Origin: Pseudomaricurvus sp965656525 | Lineage (GTDB): Bacteria; Pseudomonadota; Gammaproteobacteria; Pseudomonadales; Cellvibrionaceae | DNA length: 64,000 nt | Direction: 5' to 3' | Assembly (NCBI GenBank): GCA_965656525.1 | Contig: CBFHKY010000018.1 | Span: forward strand, 1 to 64,000 | Part shown: one piece after another, positions 53,161 through 63,321 of the stretch | Numbering within the stretch: position 1 is the first letter of the stretch | Layout: the number at the start of each line of letters is the position of its first letter | The notes under the pieces: model-generated | The model's input: only the letters and a program-made list of their open reading frames with translations | The model's database searches: none | Told to the model about the DNA's origin: nothing | Translations under genes and position numbers: made by a program

Positions 53161-53934
53161 TTATTTCACTTTTGCCAGCTCGGCACGCATCGCTGAAATG
53201 GCTGCGGCATAATCGCTTTTACCAAAAATAGCGGAGCCGGCCACAAAAGTATCAGCCCCCGCCTGCGCAATTTCAAGAATGTTATCCGCCGTCACACCGC
53301 CATCTATTTCTAGACGTATTGGCTGCTCGAGTGCATCGATAGCAGCGCGAGCTTCGCGCAGTTTGTCTAGGGTGTANNNNNNNNNNNNNNNNNNNNNNNN
53401 NNNNNNNNNNNNNNNNNNNNNNNNNNNNNNNNNNNNNNNNNNNNNNNNNNNNNNNNNNNNNNNNNNNNNNNNNNNNGGGATAAATTTCTGCCCTCCAAAA
53501 CCCGGGTTCACCGACATCAACAACAACATATCCAGCTGTGGTAATACGTGTTTAATGGCGTCTAGTGGCGAGGCGGGATTAAGTACCAAGCCAGCTTCGC
53601 AACCCGCTTGTTTAATCAACTGAATAGAACGATCCACATGGCGAGACGCTTCAGGGTGAAAAGTGATAATCGAAGCGCCCGCATCGGCAAATTGGCCGAT
53701 CAAATCGTCTACCGGTTCTACCATCAGGTGAACATCAATCGGGGCCGTTATTCCATACTGACGCAAGGCCTTACACACCATTGGACCAATGGTTAAATTC
53801 GGCACATAGTGATTATCCATGACATCAAAATGCACAATATCAGCCCCAGCGGCCAACACCGCGTCAATTTCTTCTCCCAATCGGGCGAAATCTGCCGCTA
53901 ATATAGAAGGAGCGATTTTAAATTCCTGTTGCAT
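53161..53934 (-). CDS. rpe: Ribulose-phosphate 3-epimerase (interrupted by N run)
   Basis: A TIM-barrel enzyme of the pentose phosphate pathway. IAPSILAADFARLGEEI, VHFDVMDNHYVPNLTIGP, PIDVHLMVEPVDD, IITFHPEAS, LLLMSVNPGFGGQKFI, and after the N run TLDKLREARAAIDAL, IRLEIDGGV and FVAGSAIF are all present. Without the unknown codons the length is about 225, the family norm. The ATG at 53934 has AGG before it; the longer frame is less likely. The two flanks match the family as KFIP-YTLDKL, so only about one base is missing. Confidence 0.94.
   Translation of the reverse strand: MQQEFKIAPSILAADFARLGEEIDAVLAAGADIVHFDVMDNHYVPNLTIGPMVCKALRQYGITAPIDVHLMVEPVDDLIGQFADAGASIITFHPEASRHVDRSIQLIKQAGCEAGLVLNPASPLDAIKHVLPQLDMLLLMSVNPGFGGQKFIXXXXXXXXXXXXXXXXXXXXXXXXXXXXXXXXXXYTLDKLREARAAIDALEQPIRLEIDGGVTADNILEIAQAGADTFVAGSAIFGKSDYAAAISAMRAELAKVK
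53377..53476. other. Run of 100 N (sequence gap)
   Basis: Undetermined bases inside rpe, right after the VNPGFGGQKFI segment. The flanks suggest one real base is missing. Confidence 0.95.
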
Positions 53935-53992
53935 AGAAAGCCTGCTAGTGATCAAAGTGGTGGGGCAACCGAACGGATGTTACGGAGATCCG

Positions 53993-55219
53993 ATGCTTAC
54001 TGTACCAAAAAAGGCACATCTAAAAGTTGCGCATTGTACTCAAAGTTGGCGAGCTCTCCCAGCTGTGTGTGTTCTTGCGCTTAGCCTATGCGGGTGGCCC
54101 AGCCAAATTTTCGCTCAAAACACCGCGACACCCACAGCACCTACAGAACAAGCACTGAGTAATAACGAGCCAGCCGAACAGGGCGAGGAGCCACCTAACA
54201 GCACCAAAGGTGAACCAGCGAAACCAGAAACAAAAGAAGTACCTCTTTACGAATCGCGCGAAGCTCGCAATATGCATCTACTGGCTAAGGTTGTCGATCA
54301 GGATGCCGTCGTCTGGTTAACCGCCAAAGGCGTTGACTTTTTGGCCCTCTACGAAGAAGAGTTGACTGGAGACGCCGTCGGTGCCGTATTGTTGCTCAAT
54401 GCCACAGGTCAACACAGTAGCTGGCCCAAGAGCAGTGAACGCATTCGCCTGAGCCTGCCTGAATTTGGCTGGAGCACGTTATCCACTGAACTGCCAGACC
54501 CTCGCACCCCCGCCCCCCCTGAGCGCGAGTGGTTTCCTCCAGCCAATAGCACTACAACGCCTGGCACGACCGGGCAAGATGCTCCCCAGCAAGAAGACTC
54601 TCAGGCAACAACTGAGACGCCATCCCAATTAGAGGAGCCTGAAGCAAATGCCGCCGACCCTGAAGAGAATGCAAATAAGGCCGATCAACAAGCCTCAACG
54701 CCCACCGCTACAGAAGAGCCTTCGACCAAAGAGGCGGTCCCACCAGAGGTCATGTCGCTGGCTCGTGTAGAAGCCGCCATCAGCTACTTGCATCAACAAG
54801 GTCAGTTTAACGTCGTGATGATGGGAGAAGGCATTGGCGCCTTGCGCGCTGCCTGCTTTATCAATTCACTACCCGCGCTGGAAAGCAGTACGCAGGCGCG
54901 ACTGATTCGAGCCTTGATACTTGTGAACGCCAGTAATCGTCCGCCAACAGGCTCCGAGCGGCTTTACGATTGCCTTAAAAACGCAGAAATACCGATGTTG
55001 GATGTGTTTTTTGATATCGACAAGCAAGATAAAGTCGAGGCCCGTAAACGCCTGAAACACGCTAAACGCAATAACCTTAAAACCTATCAGCAAATCGCAC
55101 TGCCGGAAATGAGCTACAACACCTTACAAGGTGAAAACCGCCTATCGCGTCGCATTCGAGGCTTCTTAGAAGTGCACGCTCGCGGGGTCAAGGTAGATAA
55201 CGCCATTATCAACAAGTAA
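53993..55219 (+). CDS. DUF3530-family protein
   Basis: A 408-residue secreted or envelope protein with an alpha/beta-hydrolase-like DUF3530 fold. The signal peptide is AVCVLALSLCGWPSQIFAQ, followed by an acidic low-complexity segment. The second low-complexity stretch (about 180-245) is rich in Pro, Glu, Thr and Ala. The later part shows VMMGEGIGALRAACFIN, like a nucleophile-elbow helix but with Glu in place of Ser. GGAG lies six bases before the ATG at 53993; the longer frame from 53819 overlaps rpe. Function unknown. Confidence 0.72.
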   Translation: MLTVPKKAHLKVAHCTQSWRALPAVCVLALSLCGWPSQIFAQNTATPTAPTEQALSNNEPAEQGEEPPNSTKGEPAKPETKEVPLYESREARNMHLLAKVVDQDAVVWLTAKGVDFLALYEEELTGDAVGAVLLLNATGQHSSWPKSSERIRLSLPEFGWSTLSTELPDPRTPAPPEREWFPPANSTTTPGTTGQDAPQQEDSQATTETPSQLEEPEANAADPEENANKADQQASTPTATEEPSTKEAVPPEVMSLARVEAAISYLHQQGQFNVVMMGEGIGALRAACFINSLPALESSTQARLIRALILVNASNRPPTGSERLYDCLKNAEIPMLDVFFDIDKQDKVEARKRLKHAKRNNLKTYQQIALPEMSYNTLQGENRLSRRIRGFLEVHARGVKVDNAIINK

Positions 55220-55251
55220 TGCGGCTCGGCGCCCTTTAGGCGAGTGGGCGA

Positions 55252-55944
55252 TTAAACCGCCCCTTTACCCTCTAAGCGCCGCTCTAAATCCTGCAGCCGC
55301 TCTGGAGTACCAATGTCCCACCATTCTCCAGTGTAGATTTCACCCTCTAAACACTGCTGAGCAATAGCGGCGTCAAAGACTTCGCGCAATGGAAAGGCGC
55401 GGCGTTTATTCGGGTACTGCGCGACCAACGCTGGCCGAATAAGGCTGATACCACTGAAAGTACAACCCGCTTTACCGCTGTCGTTTTGACACAGCAATTG
55501 TTCTTTCACGGCAAAATCACCGCATCGATTGTGTTCAGGGTTTGGCACCAACACCAAACGCCCTAGAACATGCGGTGCGAGCGTATACCCCTGCAATCGC
55601 TCAAGGGGGTAATCAGTCCAGACGTCGCCATTGATCAGTAAAAAAGGGGCGTCGCCTAACAACGGCAGCGCCTGACCAATAGCGCCCGCAGTTTCAAGTG
55701 GTTCAGCTTCACGACTGTAATGAATGCTCATGCCCCAGCGCTCGCCACTTCCTAGTGCTTGCTCGATCTTATCGCCAAGGTAAGCAATGTTGATGACGCA
55801 CTCCTTAATGCCAATCTGCATCAGACGCTCTAAGTGAAACTCAATCAATGGCTTACCAACGACAGGCAGCAAGGGCTTTGGTAAGTAATCGGTAAGCGGG
55901 CGCATCCGTTTACCGAGCCCTGCAGCTAAAATCATGGCTTTCAC
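55252..55944 (-). CDS. murU: N-acetylmuramate alpha-1-phosphate uridylyltransferase
   Basis: A 230-residue nucleotidyltransferase making UDP-MurNAc in the peptidoglycan recycling pathway of pseudomonads. AMILAAGLGKRMRPLTDYLPKPLLPV is the N-terminal nucleotide-binding loop, and FLLINGDVWTD is the acidic metal motif. The GTG at 55944 overlaps the amgK stop (GTGA), so the two are coupled. The frame extends upstream into amgK, but the family N-terminus begins at the GTG. MurU gives a route around fosfomycin-sensitive MurA. Confidence 0.9.
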   Translation of the reverse strand: MKAMILAAGLGKRMRPLTDYLPKPLLPVVGKPLIEFHLERLMQIGIKECVINIAYLGDKIEQALGSGERWGMSIHYSREAEPLETAGAIGQALPLLGDAPFLLINGDVWTDYPLERLQGYTLAPHVLGRLVLVPNPEHNRCGDFAVKEQLLCQNDSGKAGCTFSGISLIRPALVAQYPNKRRAFPLREVFDAAIAQQCLEGEIYTGEWWDIGTPERLQDLERRLEGKGAV

Positions 55945-57071
55945 GGGTGATTCGCCTGCACACCTAACGGTGTATTTGCTTCTTTTTGAACGATTGTATC
56001 GCCAGCCGTAGTGTAATCCTGATACCAGGGTTGCAGCTCGCACAGTGGTAATAGCTTTTCTTTAAACCAATAGGAAAAATCCGCTAGCTCTGGGTACTGC
56101 TCTGAGACCTCTAACAAATAACGAATCACCAACGGCAAATCATTAAGATAGCTTGGCTTACCATCGCGTAAGTAGAGTCTCGCAAAGACACCCAACACCT
56201 TCACATGGCGCTGTAATCCCATCCAGTCAAACCAACTGAGAAAGACATCCTTCGATTGAAGCTCCATTAAACCCGCTTGGACCGCCATGTCTCCATAAAT
56301 CAGCGCCCACTGTTGCACTTGTTGCGCAGGCCAGCGCAAATAACAATCTCTTAACAGTGACACCAAGTCGTAAGTAATCGGGCCGCGTACGGCATCCTGA
56401 AAATCAATGACTCCTGGCACCAAGCCGTCACGATAAAGGAGATTGCGGCTGTGAAAATCTCGATGCACCCAAACCTGAGGCTGCTGAAGAGCTTTGGCTT
56501 CCAGCTGAAGATAAAACGTATCCAAGAGATCCATATCAGATTTGGATAACGTGTAGCCCAGCAGCTGCGGCACAAACCATTCATGAAACAGTGCCATCTC
56601 GCGACGCAAGAGCTCTTGGGTGTAAGTAGGCAGGGTATGGAAATCGGTGTTGTTCGCTGCAGGAATTGTCATCACAGGGCACTGCTGTAAACGCAGCAAG
56701 GTCATCATAGCGTCGCCATACATTTGGTCGGCCAACTCTGGGGCTTGTTGGATTTCCTCCCAGTATAAGCGTGCGCCCAAATCTTCAATCAACAACCAAC
56801 CTTGCATCAGGTCGAACGCGACGATCTTGGGCGTGAGCACGCCCTGCCCGCGCAGGTACTGCGCAATGGCAACAAACGCTGCACTGTCTTCGGTTTCAAT
56901 TGGGGCGTATACGGCCAATAGCGGTGTGTCCGTATTCAATCGAAAATATTGCCGAAAACCGGCATCGCCAGAAAGCTTGGTCAATACCAATTTTGAAGGG
57001 CTTGGGCATTCCAGTTCTTGCAACTGCCCCTCTACCCAGCTAAATAAATCGTTAAATACTGTACGGTTCAA
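55941..57071 (-). CDS. amgK: N-acetylmuramate/N-acetylglucosamine kinase
   Basis: A 376-residue aminoglycoside-phosphotransferase-like sugar kinase that phosphorylates MurNAc at C1 for MurU. LSGDAGFRQYFRL is the N-terminal glycine-rich loop, LIEDLGARLYW precedes it, and the catalytic loop is VHRDFHSRNLLY with GVIDFQDAVRGP as the metal motif. Divergent from lptD, the same context as Pseudomonas putida amgK. It is the first gene of a two-gene recycling unit. Confidence 0.9.
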   Translation of the reverse strand: MNRTVFNDLFSWVEGQLQELECPSPSKLVLTKLSGDAGFRQYFRLNTDTPLLAVYAPIETEDSAAFVAIAQYLRGQGVLTPKIVAFDLMQGWLLIEDLGARLYWEEIQQAPELADQMYGDAMMTLLRLQQCPVMTIPAANNTDFHTLPTYTQELLRREMALFHEWFVPQLLGYTLSKSDMDLLDTFYLQLEAKALQQPQVWVHRDFHSRNLLYRDGLVPGVIDFQDAVRGPITYDLVSLLRDCYLRWPAQQVQQWALIYGDMAVQAGLMELQSKDVFLSWFDWMGLQRHVKVLGVFARLYLRDGKPSYLNDLPLVIRYLLEVSEQYPELADFSYWFKEKLLPLCELQPWYQDYTTAGDTIVQKEANTPLGVQANHP

Positions 57072-57310
57072 AAAGATACCTTCTATGTTATCGAAAGATA
57101 CTCACTAGTCTAACCTAGACTTTCTTTTGGATCGAAACGATTCGCTCACTCGGCATGAGTGTCTACCGTAGACCACTTCATTTACGCAAGAAAAACCACT
57201 AAGTCACACGCTCTGCCCGTCGCGCGGTAGCCTAAAACCGACTTCCCAAGTAGAATCAGCCCTCTTACGCACACAGTACAGAAATTAAGACACATAGGAT
57301 TGTCCAGCTA

Positions 57311-60004
57311 ATGGCACTACGGAAATCGTTGTTACGACAACAGATTAAGCGCGCAATACTCTCAGCCCAACCCTCGTGGTTGATAACCGTAGGCATATTG
57401 GTGAGCCAGCCAGTGACCCTCAGTCACGCTGCCGACAGCCATCTGCAGTGGCAATGCCAGCCCAGCAAAGATGGCCAGAGCTGGCACTGCCAAGAAGCTC
57501 CCGCCACAGGTGCCGCCTATAAAAGGCCAGCTCATCGTGACACACCAGCCCAAGCCTCACTCAAGGCAACACGACAACAGTCCACAGGTTCCGCCGCTGA
57601 AACAGATTGGGTAAGCCTCGATAGCTTAACCGCCGAGCAGCGCAAGCAAGTGGTCAATGGCTGCTGTGGTGCCTATATCGAGCCCACAAGAACAGACGAA
57701 GATGCCGATATCACCCCAGAAGACGCTCCTCTTCGAGCATCCGCTGATAACTCCGAGTGGACACAAGAAACTCGTGCTGTTTTGAAAGGTGACGTGTTAC
57801 TGACCAAGGGCTATCGTCAAGTTCGGGCCGATGAGGCTCAACTGGATCAAGCCAACAACACGACGGATGTTTCTGGGCATGTCCGCATTCGCGAACCCGG
57901 CCTGTTAGTGATGGCTGATAGCGCACACCTGATGAACAACACCAACGAAGCTTCGGCCACCAATGCCTCCTTTTTGATGCATGAGAGCCACCTTCGCGGG
58001 GATGCGAAACGTATTGATCTAGACGATACAGACATTATGTCGCTGGACGAAAGCAGCTTCACTCGCTGTACGCCGGACAGTAACGCTTGGCTTCTCAAGA
58101 CCAGCGAATTAGAACTTGACCCCAACAGTGATCAAGGCACAGGAAAACATGTGCGTCTTCACATTAAGGGTGTACCGGTTTTCTACACACCGTATTTGCG
58201 CTTTCCCATCAGCGATAAGCGAATGTCCGGCTTTTTGTTTCCAACCATCAGCACATCCGACAACAGTGTCGACTTTGCCGCCCCGTACTACTTCAACTTA
58301 GCACCCAACTATGACATGACTCTTACCCCAAGGGTCATCACCAACCGCGGAGAAATGCTGGAGGCAGAATTTCGCCATCTGAGTTCACAGTTTGCCACAG
58401 AACTGAGCGTTGGCTATTTAGCCAACGACGAGGGCGGCAGCAATGACCTCACCGACAGCCTAATTGCACAAGGTGCCATAACAGAGCAAGAAGGCTACCC
58501 CAATAAGGGGCAGGACCGCTGGGTCGTAGGTTTACAGCAACAAGGCGGTTTCTCTACTCGCTGGTATTCACGGATTGATTATACCGAAGTGAGCGATGTT
58601 GATTATTTTCGCGATCTCGACAGCGCCTCACTGGAAGTCAAGCGGGCCTCACACCTGAGGCAGCACGGAGCCGCAGGTTATCGTACCGACAACTGGCTCT
58701 ATGAAGTCAGCTTAACGGCGTTTCAAGCACTGTCGGAAAGCGCCGAAGATCAATACAAACAACTGCCAAGAATCCGCATAGATGGCAACTACCAACTGCC
58801 AGCCGACTTCGTAGTAAACCTAGACCACGAAGCGGTGCGCTTTGATCACGATAAAAAAGACGCCAATCGCCTCATTACTGGCGATCGTTTACGCTTAGAT
58901 TACGGCCTCACTTGGAACCAAGAGTGGCTCTGGGGCTTTTTCAAGCCCGGCATTAACATGAAAAGCCTTCACTATCAGCTGGATGACGAATACTTGCAAA
59001 CCGGCGCCAATAGCTCGCCCTCTTTCACAGTGCCACAGGCCTCTTTGGATACAGGACTGTATTTTGAACGCTATGGCTCAAGTTTCATTCAAACCTTCGA
59101 ACCCCGATTGTTTTATTTGTTCAGTGACCGTAAAAACCAAGATGAGCTCATCAACATTGGTACGGGTACGAAACGCACCGTAGACTTTGATACGTCAGAG
59201 CTCACCTACGGCTACAGCCAACTGTTTCGTGACACACGCTTTGCTGGCGGCGATCGTATCGACGACACCAATCAACTGTCGGTGGGGCTTACCACCCGCT
59301 TTATCGATGCCGCTTCCGGCATCGAACGCTTTAGCGCCAGCCTAGGGCAGATTTTCTTTTATGAAGAGCGCGGTATCGAACTTTACCAAACCGAGCAGGT
59401 TGCCCTCGATCAGCACGACAACAACCGTTCGGACTCCGCTTACGCGGCTAGAATGACGGCACAGCTAACCCCTTATTTGCGCGCCAATGCCGACATCACC
59501 TGGGATCAAGACAACGCCGATAAGGTAGAAACCGGCACGGCCACCTTGCGCTATTTTGATGATCAAGCTCGAATCGTTAACATGAGCTACCGCTACAGTC
59601 GTCAGCAACCTTTAACCAGCGACCCGCTCGACCTAGATGGTGATGGCAGCTTCACTGATGAAATCGCCCGCACCACCGATCAAGGCGATGTCTCTTTTGC
59701 TTGGCCTATCGCTGGCAATTGGAGCGCCATTGGTCGGTATCAATACGACTTCACTCATCAACGTGAACTTGAGACTTTATTTGGCGTCGAATTCAATAGC
59801 TGCTGCTACCGTCTGCGATTGGTAGCACGCGAATGGATTGATCAAGATTTGATTAACACCGTTTCTTCTATCAATGACGAAATGGACAAAGGTATTTTCT
59901 TTGAATTTCAGCTAAAAGGGCTTGGCGGCCTTGGTAGCACCACCAGCGGCGCACTCAATGACAGCATTGAAGGCTACGAACAACGTGAACTCAGATTTAA
60001 GTAA
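57311..60004 (+). CDS. lptD: LPS-assembly protein LptD
   Basis: An 897-residue outer-membrane barrel that inserts lipopolysaccharide. After a signal peptide (around LSHAADS), Cys residues occur in LQWQCQP, WHCQEAP and NGCCGAYIEP, and at the barrel end in NSCCYRLRLVARE; in E. coli matching Cys form the disulfides needed for LptD function. The OstA-like jelly roll (about 150-300, VLLTKGYRQVRADEAQLD) precedes the barrel. surA follows after four bases. Confidence 0.96.
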   Translation: MALRKSLLRQQIKRAILSAQPSWLITVGILVSQPVTLSHAADSHLQWQCQPSKDGQSWHCQEAPATGAAYKRPAHRDTPAQASLKATRQQSTGSAAETDWVSLDSLTAEQRKQVVNGCCGAYIEPTRTDEDADITPEDAPLRASADNSEWTQETRAVLKGDVLLTKGYRQVRADEAQLDQANNTTDVSGHVRIREPGLLVMADSAHLMNNTNEASATNASFLMHESHLRGDAKRIDLDDTDIMSLDESSFTRCTPDSNAWLLKTSELELDPNSDQGTGKHVRLHIKGVPVFYTPYLRFPISDKRMSGFLFPTISTSDNSVDFAAPYYFNLAPNYDMTLTPRVITNRGEMLEAEFRHLSSQFATELSVGYLANDEGGSNDLTDSLIAQGAITEQEGYPNKGQDRWVVGLQQQGGFSTRWYSRIDYTEVSDVDYFRDLDSASLEVKRASHLRQHGAAGYRTDNWLYEVSLTAFQALSESAEDQYKQLPRIRIDGNYQLPADFVVNLDHEAVRFDHDKKDANRLITGDRLRLDYGLTWNQEWLWGFFKPGINMKSLHYQLDDEYLQTGANSSPSFTVPQASLDTGLYFERYGSSFIQTFEPRLFYLFSDRKNQDELINIGTGTKRTVDFDTSELTYGYSQLFRDTRFAGGDRIDDTNQLSVGLTTRFIDAASGIERFSASLGQIFFYEERGIELYQTEQVALDQHDNNRSDSAYAARMTAQLTPYLRANADITWDQDNADKVETGTATLRYFDDQARIVNMSYRYSRQQPLTSDPLDLDGDGSFTDEIARTTDQGDVSFAWPIAGNWSAIGRYQYDFTHQRELETLFGVEFNSCCYRLRLVAREWIDQDLINTVSSINDEMDKGIFFEFQLKGLGGLGSTTSGALNDSIEGYEQRELRFK

Positions 60005-60008
60005 TTTC

Positions 60009-61304
60009 ATGAAAAAAAGCGTACTCAGACACATCAAACGATTTCTTACCATTACCGCTTTGGCGGCAAGTGGCTTTTCAACAGCGGCCGTGGTTCCACT
60101 GGATGCCGTAGTCGCGATTGTCGATAACGACGTCGTTATGGCTAGCGAACTAAACAGCCGCATGCAGCTGGTTATTCGCCAGTTAAAAACCAACAACACA
60201 CAATTACCCGAGGAAAGTGTGTTGCGTGAGCAAATCTTAGAGCAACTGATCAGTGAATCGCTGCAATTACAGATGGCCGAGCGCATTGGCATGACCGTTA
60301 GCGAAGCTGAATTAGATGATGCGATTCAGCGAATGATGGCAGGCAACAATCTTACTCGCGAGCAAATGGAACAAAGTTTGGCCGCCGATGGCATGACAAT
60401 GTCGGCCCTGAGAAATCAGATTCGGCGCGACATGCTAATCGAGCAAGTACAACGCGGCAGTGTAAACCGCCGAATTCAGGTTACCGACCAAGAGGTGAAA
60501 AACTTCTTAAAATCAAAGCAGGGGCAGTTTTGGTCATCGCCTGATTACAATTTGGGGCACATCCTTATACCTGTGTCAGCCATGAGCGATGAAGCTGAAA
60601 TTCTGGAAGCGAAAGCCAAAGCCGAGGCCATCCGTTCGCGCTTACTCAATGGCGGGGATTTCCGCCAAGTCGCTGTCGTGGAATCCGCCGGGCAAAACAG
60701 CCTTCAAGGTGGTGATTTAGGCTGGCGTAAACTGTCTGAAGTCCCACCGCTTTTTTCCCAAGCGGTTGAAAACATGAAAGCAGGCGACATCAGCGAACCA
60801 CTGCGCAGTGGTGCCGGTTTTCATTTACTCAAGGTGTATGACCAACGAGGCGGCGGTGAACAGCTGGTACAACAAGCTCTGGTGCGTCATATTCTGATTA
60901 AACCTTCGGCCATTGTCTCAGAAGAAGAGGCACGTCAAAAACTGGTCGAGCTGCGCCAAGATATTCTGAACGGCCTCGATTTTGCCGAAGCCGCAAAGAA
61001 CAACTCTGAAGATGTTGGCTCCATGCTCAGCGGTGGCGATTTGGGCTGGTCACTACCGGGCAAGTTTGTACCTGAGTTTGAAAAGGCTATTGATGAGACC
61101 GCCGTTGGCGAGATCAGCGAACCCTTCCAATCACAGTTTGGTTGGCATATTTTACAGGTGCAAGAACGCCGTCAGCAGGACATGAGTGAAACTGTCCGGA
61201 CCAATCAAGCCACACGCTTACTGCGCAGCCAACGCTTTGAAGAAGAGCGCTTTAACTGGCTAAGGGAAATTCGTGACGAAGCCTATGTTGAAATCAAAAT
61301 TTAA
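60009..61304 (+). CDS. surA: Periplasmic chaperone/peptidyl-prolyl isomerase SurA
   Basis: A 431-residue chaperone escorting outer-membrane proteins such as LptD. The signal peptide is within residues 1-28. The N-terminal helical domain (about 30-170) binds clients. Two parvulin domains follow, with GGDLGWRKLSEVPPLFSQAV and GGDLGWSLPGKFVPEFEKAI. The ATG at 60009 lies right after the lptD stop; the longer frame from 59922 lies within lptD. The pair is the common lptD-surA operon. Confidence 0.96.
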   Translation: MKKSVLRHIKRFLTITALAASGFSTAAVVPLDAVVAIVDNDVVMASELNSRMQLVIRQLKTNNTQLPEESVLREQILEQLISESLQLQMAERIGMTVSEAELDDAIQRMMAGNNLTREQMEQSLAADGMTMSALRNQIRRDMLIEQVQRGSVNRRIQVTDQEVKNFLKSKQGQFWSSPDYNLGHILIPVSAMSDEAEILEAKAKAEAIRSRLLNGGDFRQVAVVESAGQNSLQGGDLGWRKLSEVPPLFSQAVENMKAGDISEPLRSGAGFHLLKVYDQRGGGEQLVQQALVRHILIKPSAIVSEEEARQKLVELRQDILNGLDFAEAAKNNSEDVGSMLSGGDLGWSLPGKFVPEFEKAIDETAVGEISEPFQSQFGWHILQVQERRQQDMSETVRTNQATRLLRSQRFEEERFNWLREIRDEAYVEIKI

Positions 61305-61393
61305 TCGTTAGGTCACCTTCTGTCTCGCCAAGTTGGCTATTGTCGAGACAGAAAGCTCTTCTTCACATCACGGATATCGGCAGAGAACTTTTT

Positions 61394-62383
61394 ATGACAC
61401 TGCGTCTAGCTCTTACGCCCGGTGAACCCGCCGGTATTGGCCCTGATTTAACCATCGCACTGGCACAACAGGGCTGCGAAAACGATATCGTTGTGATCGC
61501 CGACCCGCAGTTGCTACAAGACAGAGCCGTAGCACTTGGCCTACCGCTCATTCTGCGCCCTTATGACGCTAAACTTGAGCCCACGCCACTGGCACCCAGT
61601 GAGCTTACAATATTGCCCGTCGCCCTCAATGAGCCCTGCCAGCCGGGCATCCTGAATCGCAACAACGCTCATTACGTTATCGAAACATTGGGGGCAGCCA
61701 TCGACGGCTGTGTGCAGCAACAATTTCACGCGTACATTACTGGTCCGGTGCACAAAGGCGTCATCAACGAAGCCGGTATAACCTTTTCTGGTCATACTGA
61801 GTTTTTAGCGGAACGCACCGGCACACCCAAAGTCGTGATGATGCTGGCCTGTGAGGGCTTGCGTGTCGCCTTGGCAACGACACATCTGCCACTAAAAGAG
61901 GTGCCCGCGGCCATTACCCCTGAGCTACTGCACCAAATCATCACCATTCTACACCGCGACCTTCAGCAGCAATTTGGCTTACCTGAACCCAAAATTCTGG
62001 TTTGCGGCCTGAACCCGCATGCCGGGGAAGGTGGCCATATGGGACGCGAAGAGATTGAGGTAATCGAGCCCACGCTAAACGAATTACGCTTACAAGGGCT
62101 CAATTTGATTGGCCCTCTACCCGCTGATACCCTGTTTACCCCCAAAGTGCTAGACAACGCTGATGCTGTGTTGGCGATGTATCACGATCAAGGCCTACCC
62201 GTGCTAAAATTCAAAGGGTTTGGTGAAGCTGTTAACATTACGCTGGGTTTACCAATTATTCGCACCTCGGTGGATCATGGTACGGCTCTGGATCTGGCCG
62301 GTAGCGGCAAGGCGAATTCAGGCAGCCTTCAAACTGCGATTCAATACGCTCAGCGAATGGCCCAACAGCGCTTTGGCATTTAG
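61394..62383 (+). CDS. pdxA: 4-hydroxythreonine-4-phosphate dehydrogenase
   Basis: A 329-residue metal-dependent enzyme of pyridoxal phosphate synthesis. LALTPGEPAGIGPDL starts it; ITGPVHKGVINEAGI, SGHTEFLAE, LNPHAGEGGHMG, MYHDQGLPVLKF and RTSVDHGTALDLAG carry the metal-binding His and substrate residues. The ATG at 61394 gives the family start; the longer frame from 61340 adds unrelated residues. It is the third gene of lptD-surA-pdxA-rsmA. Confidence 0.96.
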   Translation: MTLRLALTPGEPAGIGPDLTIALAQQGCENDIVVIADPQLLQDRAVALGLPLILRPYDAKLEPTPLAPSELTILPVALNEPCQPGILNRNNAHYVIETLGAAIDGCVQQQFHAYITGPVHKGVINEAGITFSGHTEFLAERTGTPKVVMMLACEGLRVALATTHLPLKEVPAAITPELLHQIITILHRDLQQQFGLPEPKILVCGLNPHAGEGGHMGREEIEVIEPTLNELRLQGLNLIGPLPADTLFTPKVLDNADAVLAMYHDQGLPVLKFKGFGEAVNITLGLPIIRTSVDHGTALDLAGSGKANSGSLQTAIQYAQRMAQQRFGI

Positions 62384-62472
62384 CCACGGTAAAGTACGGA
62401 CTAACCGTTGCGCCGCCCTAACCTCATTTGCATTACTGCCATCAATACGACATAAGTCGTCGAGACAAGTTT

Positions 62473-63321
62473 GTGACCAAAAAAACATTCACAGAACACC
62501 GTGCCCGAAAGCGTTTCGGCCAGAACTTTCTGGAAGATGACAACATCATCCGCCGCATTCTTAAAAGCATTCACCCACAAGCCAGTGATAACTTAGTGGA
62601 AATTGGCCCAGGCAAGGGCGCCATTACGTCTCAGCTTTTAGCCTCGTGCCCGACATTGAATGTGATCGAACTCGATCGCGACCTTATTCCCATTCTGTTA
62701 TCGCAATTCATTGCCTCATACCCAGAATTTACCATTCATCAGAAAGACGCTTTGCAATTCGACTTTGCAGAACTGCTGCACGATGAAAAAGGCTGTGAAA
62801 AAGCCCCCCTAAGAATCGTAGGCAACCTGCCGTATAACATATCTACGCCACTGATTTTTCATCTGCTTAGCTATCAATCGCAGATACAAGACATGCACTT
62901 CATGCTGCAAAAAGAAGTCGTACAGCGTATGGCCGCTAAGCCGGGCGATAAGGCCTATGGGCGTTTGGGAATTATGGTGCAGTATTACTGCAAGGTGGAC
63001 AATTTGTTTGAAGTGCCGCCTACTTGCTTTAATCCGCAGCCAAAGGTTGACTCAGCCATTGTTCGCTTGACGCCGTACAAAGAGGTTCCGTTTCCTGCTC
63101 GCAATATTAAAATGCTGGAAAAACTGGTGAATATCGCGTTTCAGCAGCGACGCAAAACTTTACGCAATTCGCTTAAGCTACTGATCCCAACGGACATGAT
63201 CGAAACGCTCAATGTCGACACCTCCGTGCGCCCAGAAACTTTATCACTTGAGGCCTTCGTCGCTCTCAGTGATAAACTGGATGCCCTGATAACCGCTTCT
63301 GACAGTACCCAAAATGACTGA
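62473..63321 (+). CDS. rsmA: 16S rRNA dimethyladenosine transferase A
   Basis: A 282-residue KsgA-type enzyme dimethylating two adjacent adenosines of 16S rRNA. FTEHRARKRFGQNFLEDDNII, the SAM loop ENLVEIGPGKGAITSQLL-like VEIGPGKGAIT, the NLPYNIST catalytic motif and FNPQPKVDSAIVRL are diagnostic. The GTG at 62473 begins the family N-terminus; the longer frame starts at a TTG. Its end overlaps apaG by eight bases. Confidence 0.95.
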   Translation: MTKKTFTEHRARKRFGQNFLEDDNIIRRILKSIHPQASDNLVEIGPGKGAITSQLLASCPTLNVIELDRDLIPILLSQFIASYPEFTIHQKDALQFDFAELLHDEKGCEKAPLRIVGNLPYNISTPLIFHLLSYQSQIQDMHFMLQKEVVQRMAAKPGDKAYGRLGIMVQYYCKVDNLFEVPPTCFNPQPKVDSAIVRLTPYKEVPFPARNIKMLEKLVNIAFQQRRKTLRNSLKLLIPTDMIETLNVDTSVRPETLSLEAFVALSDKLDALITASDSTQND

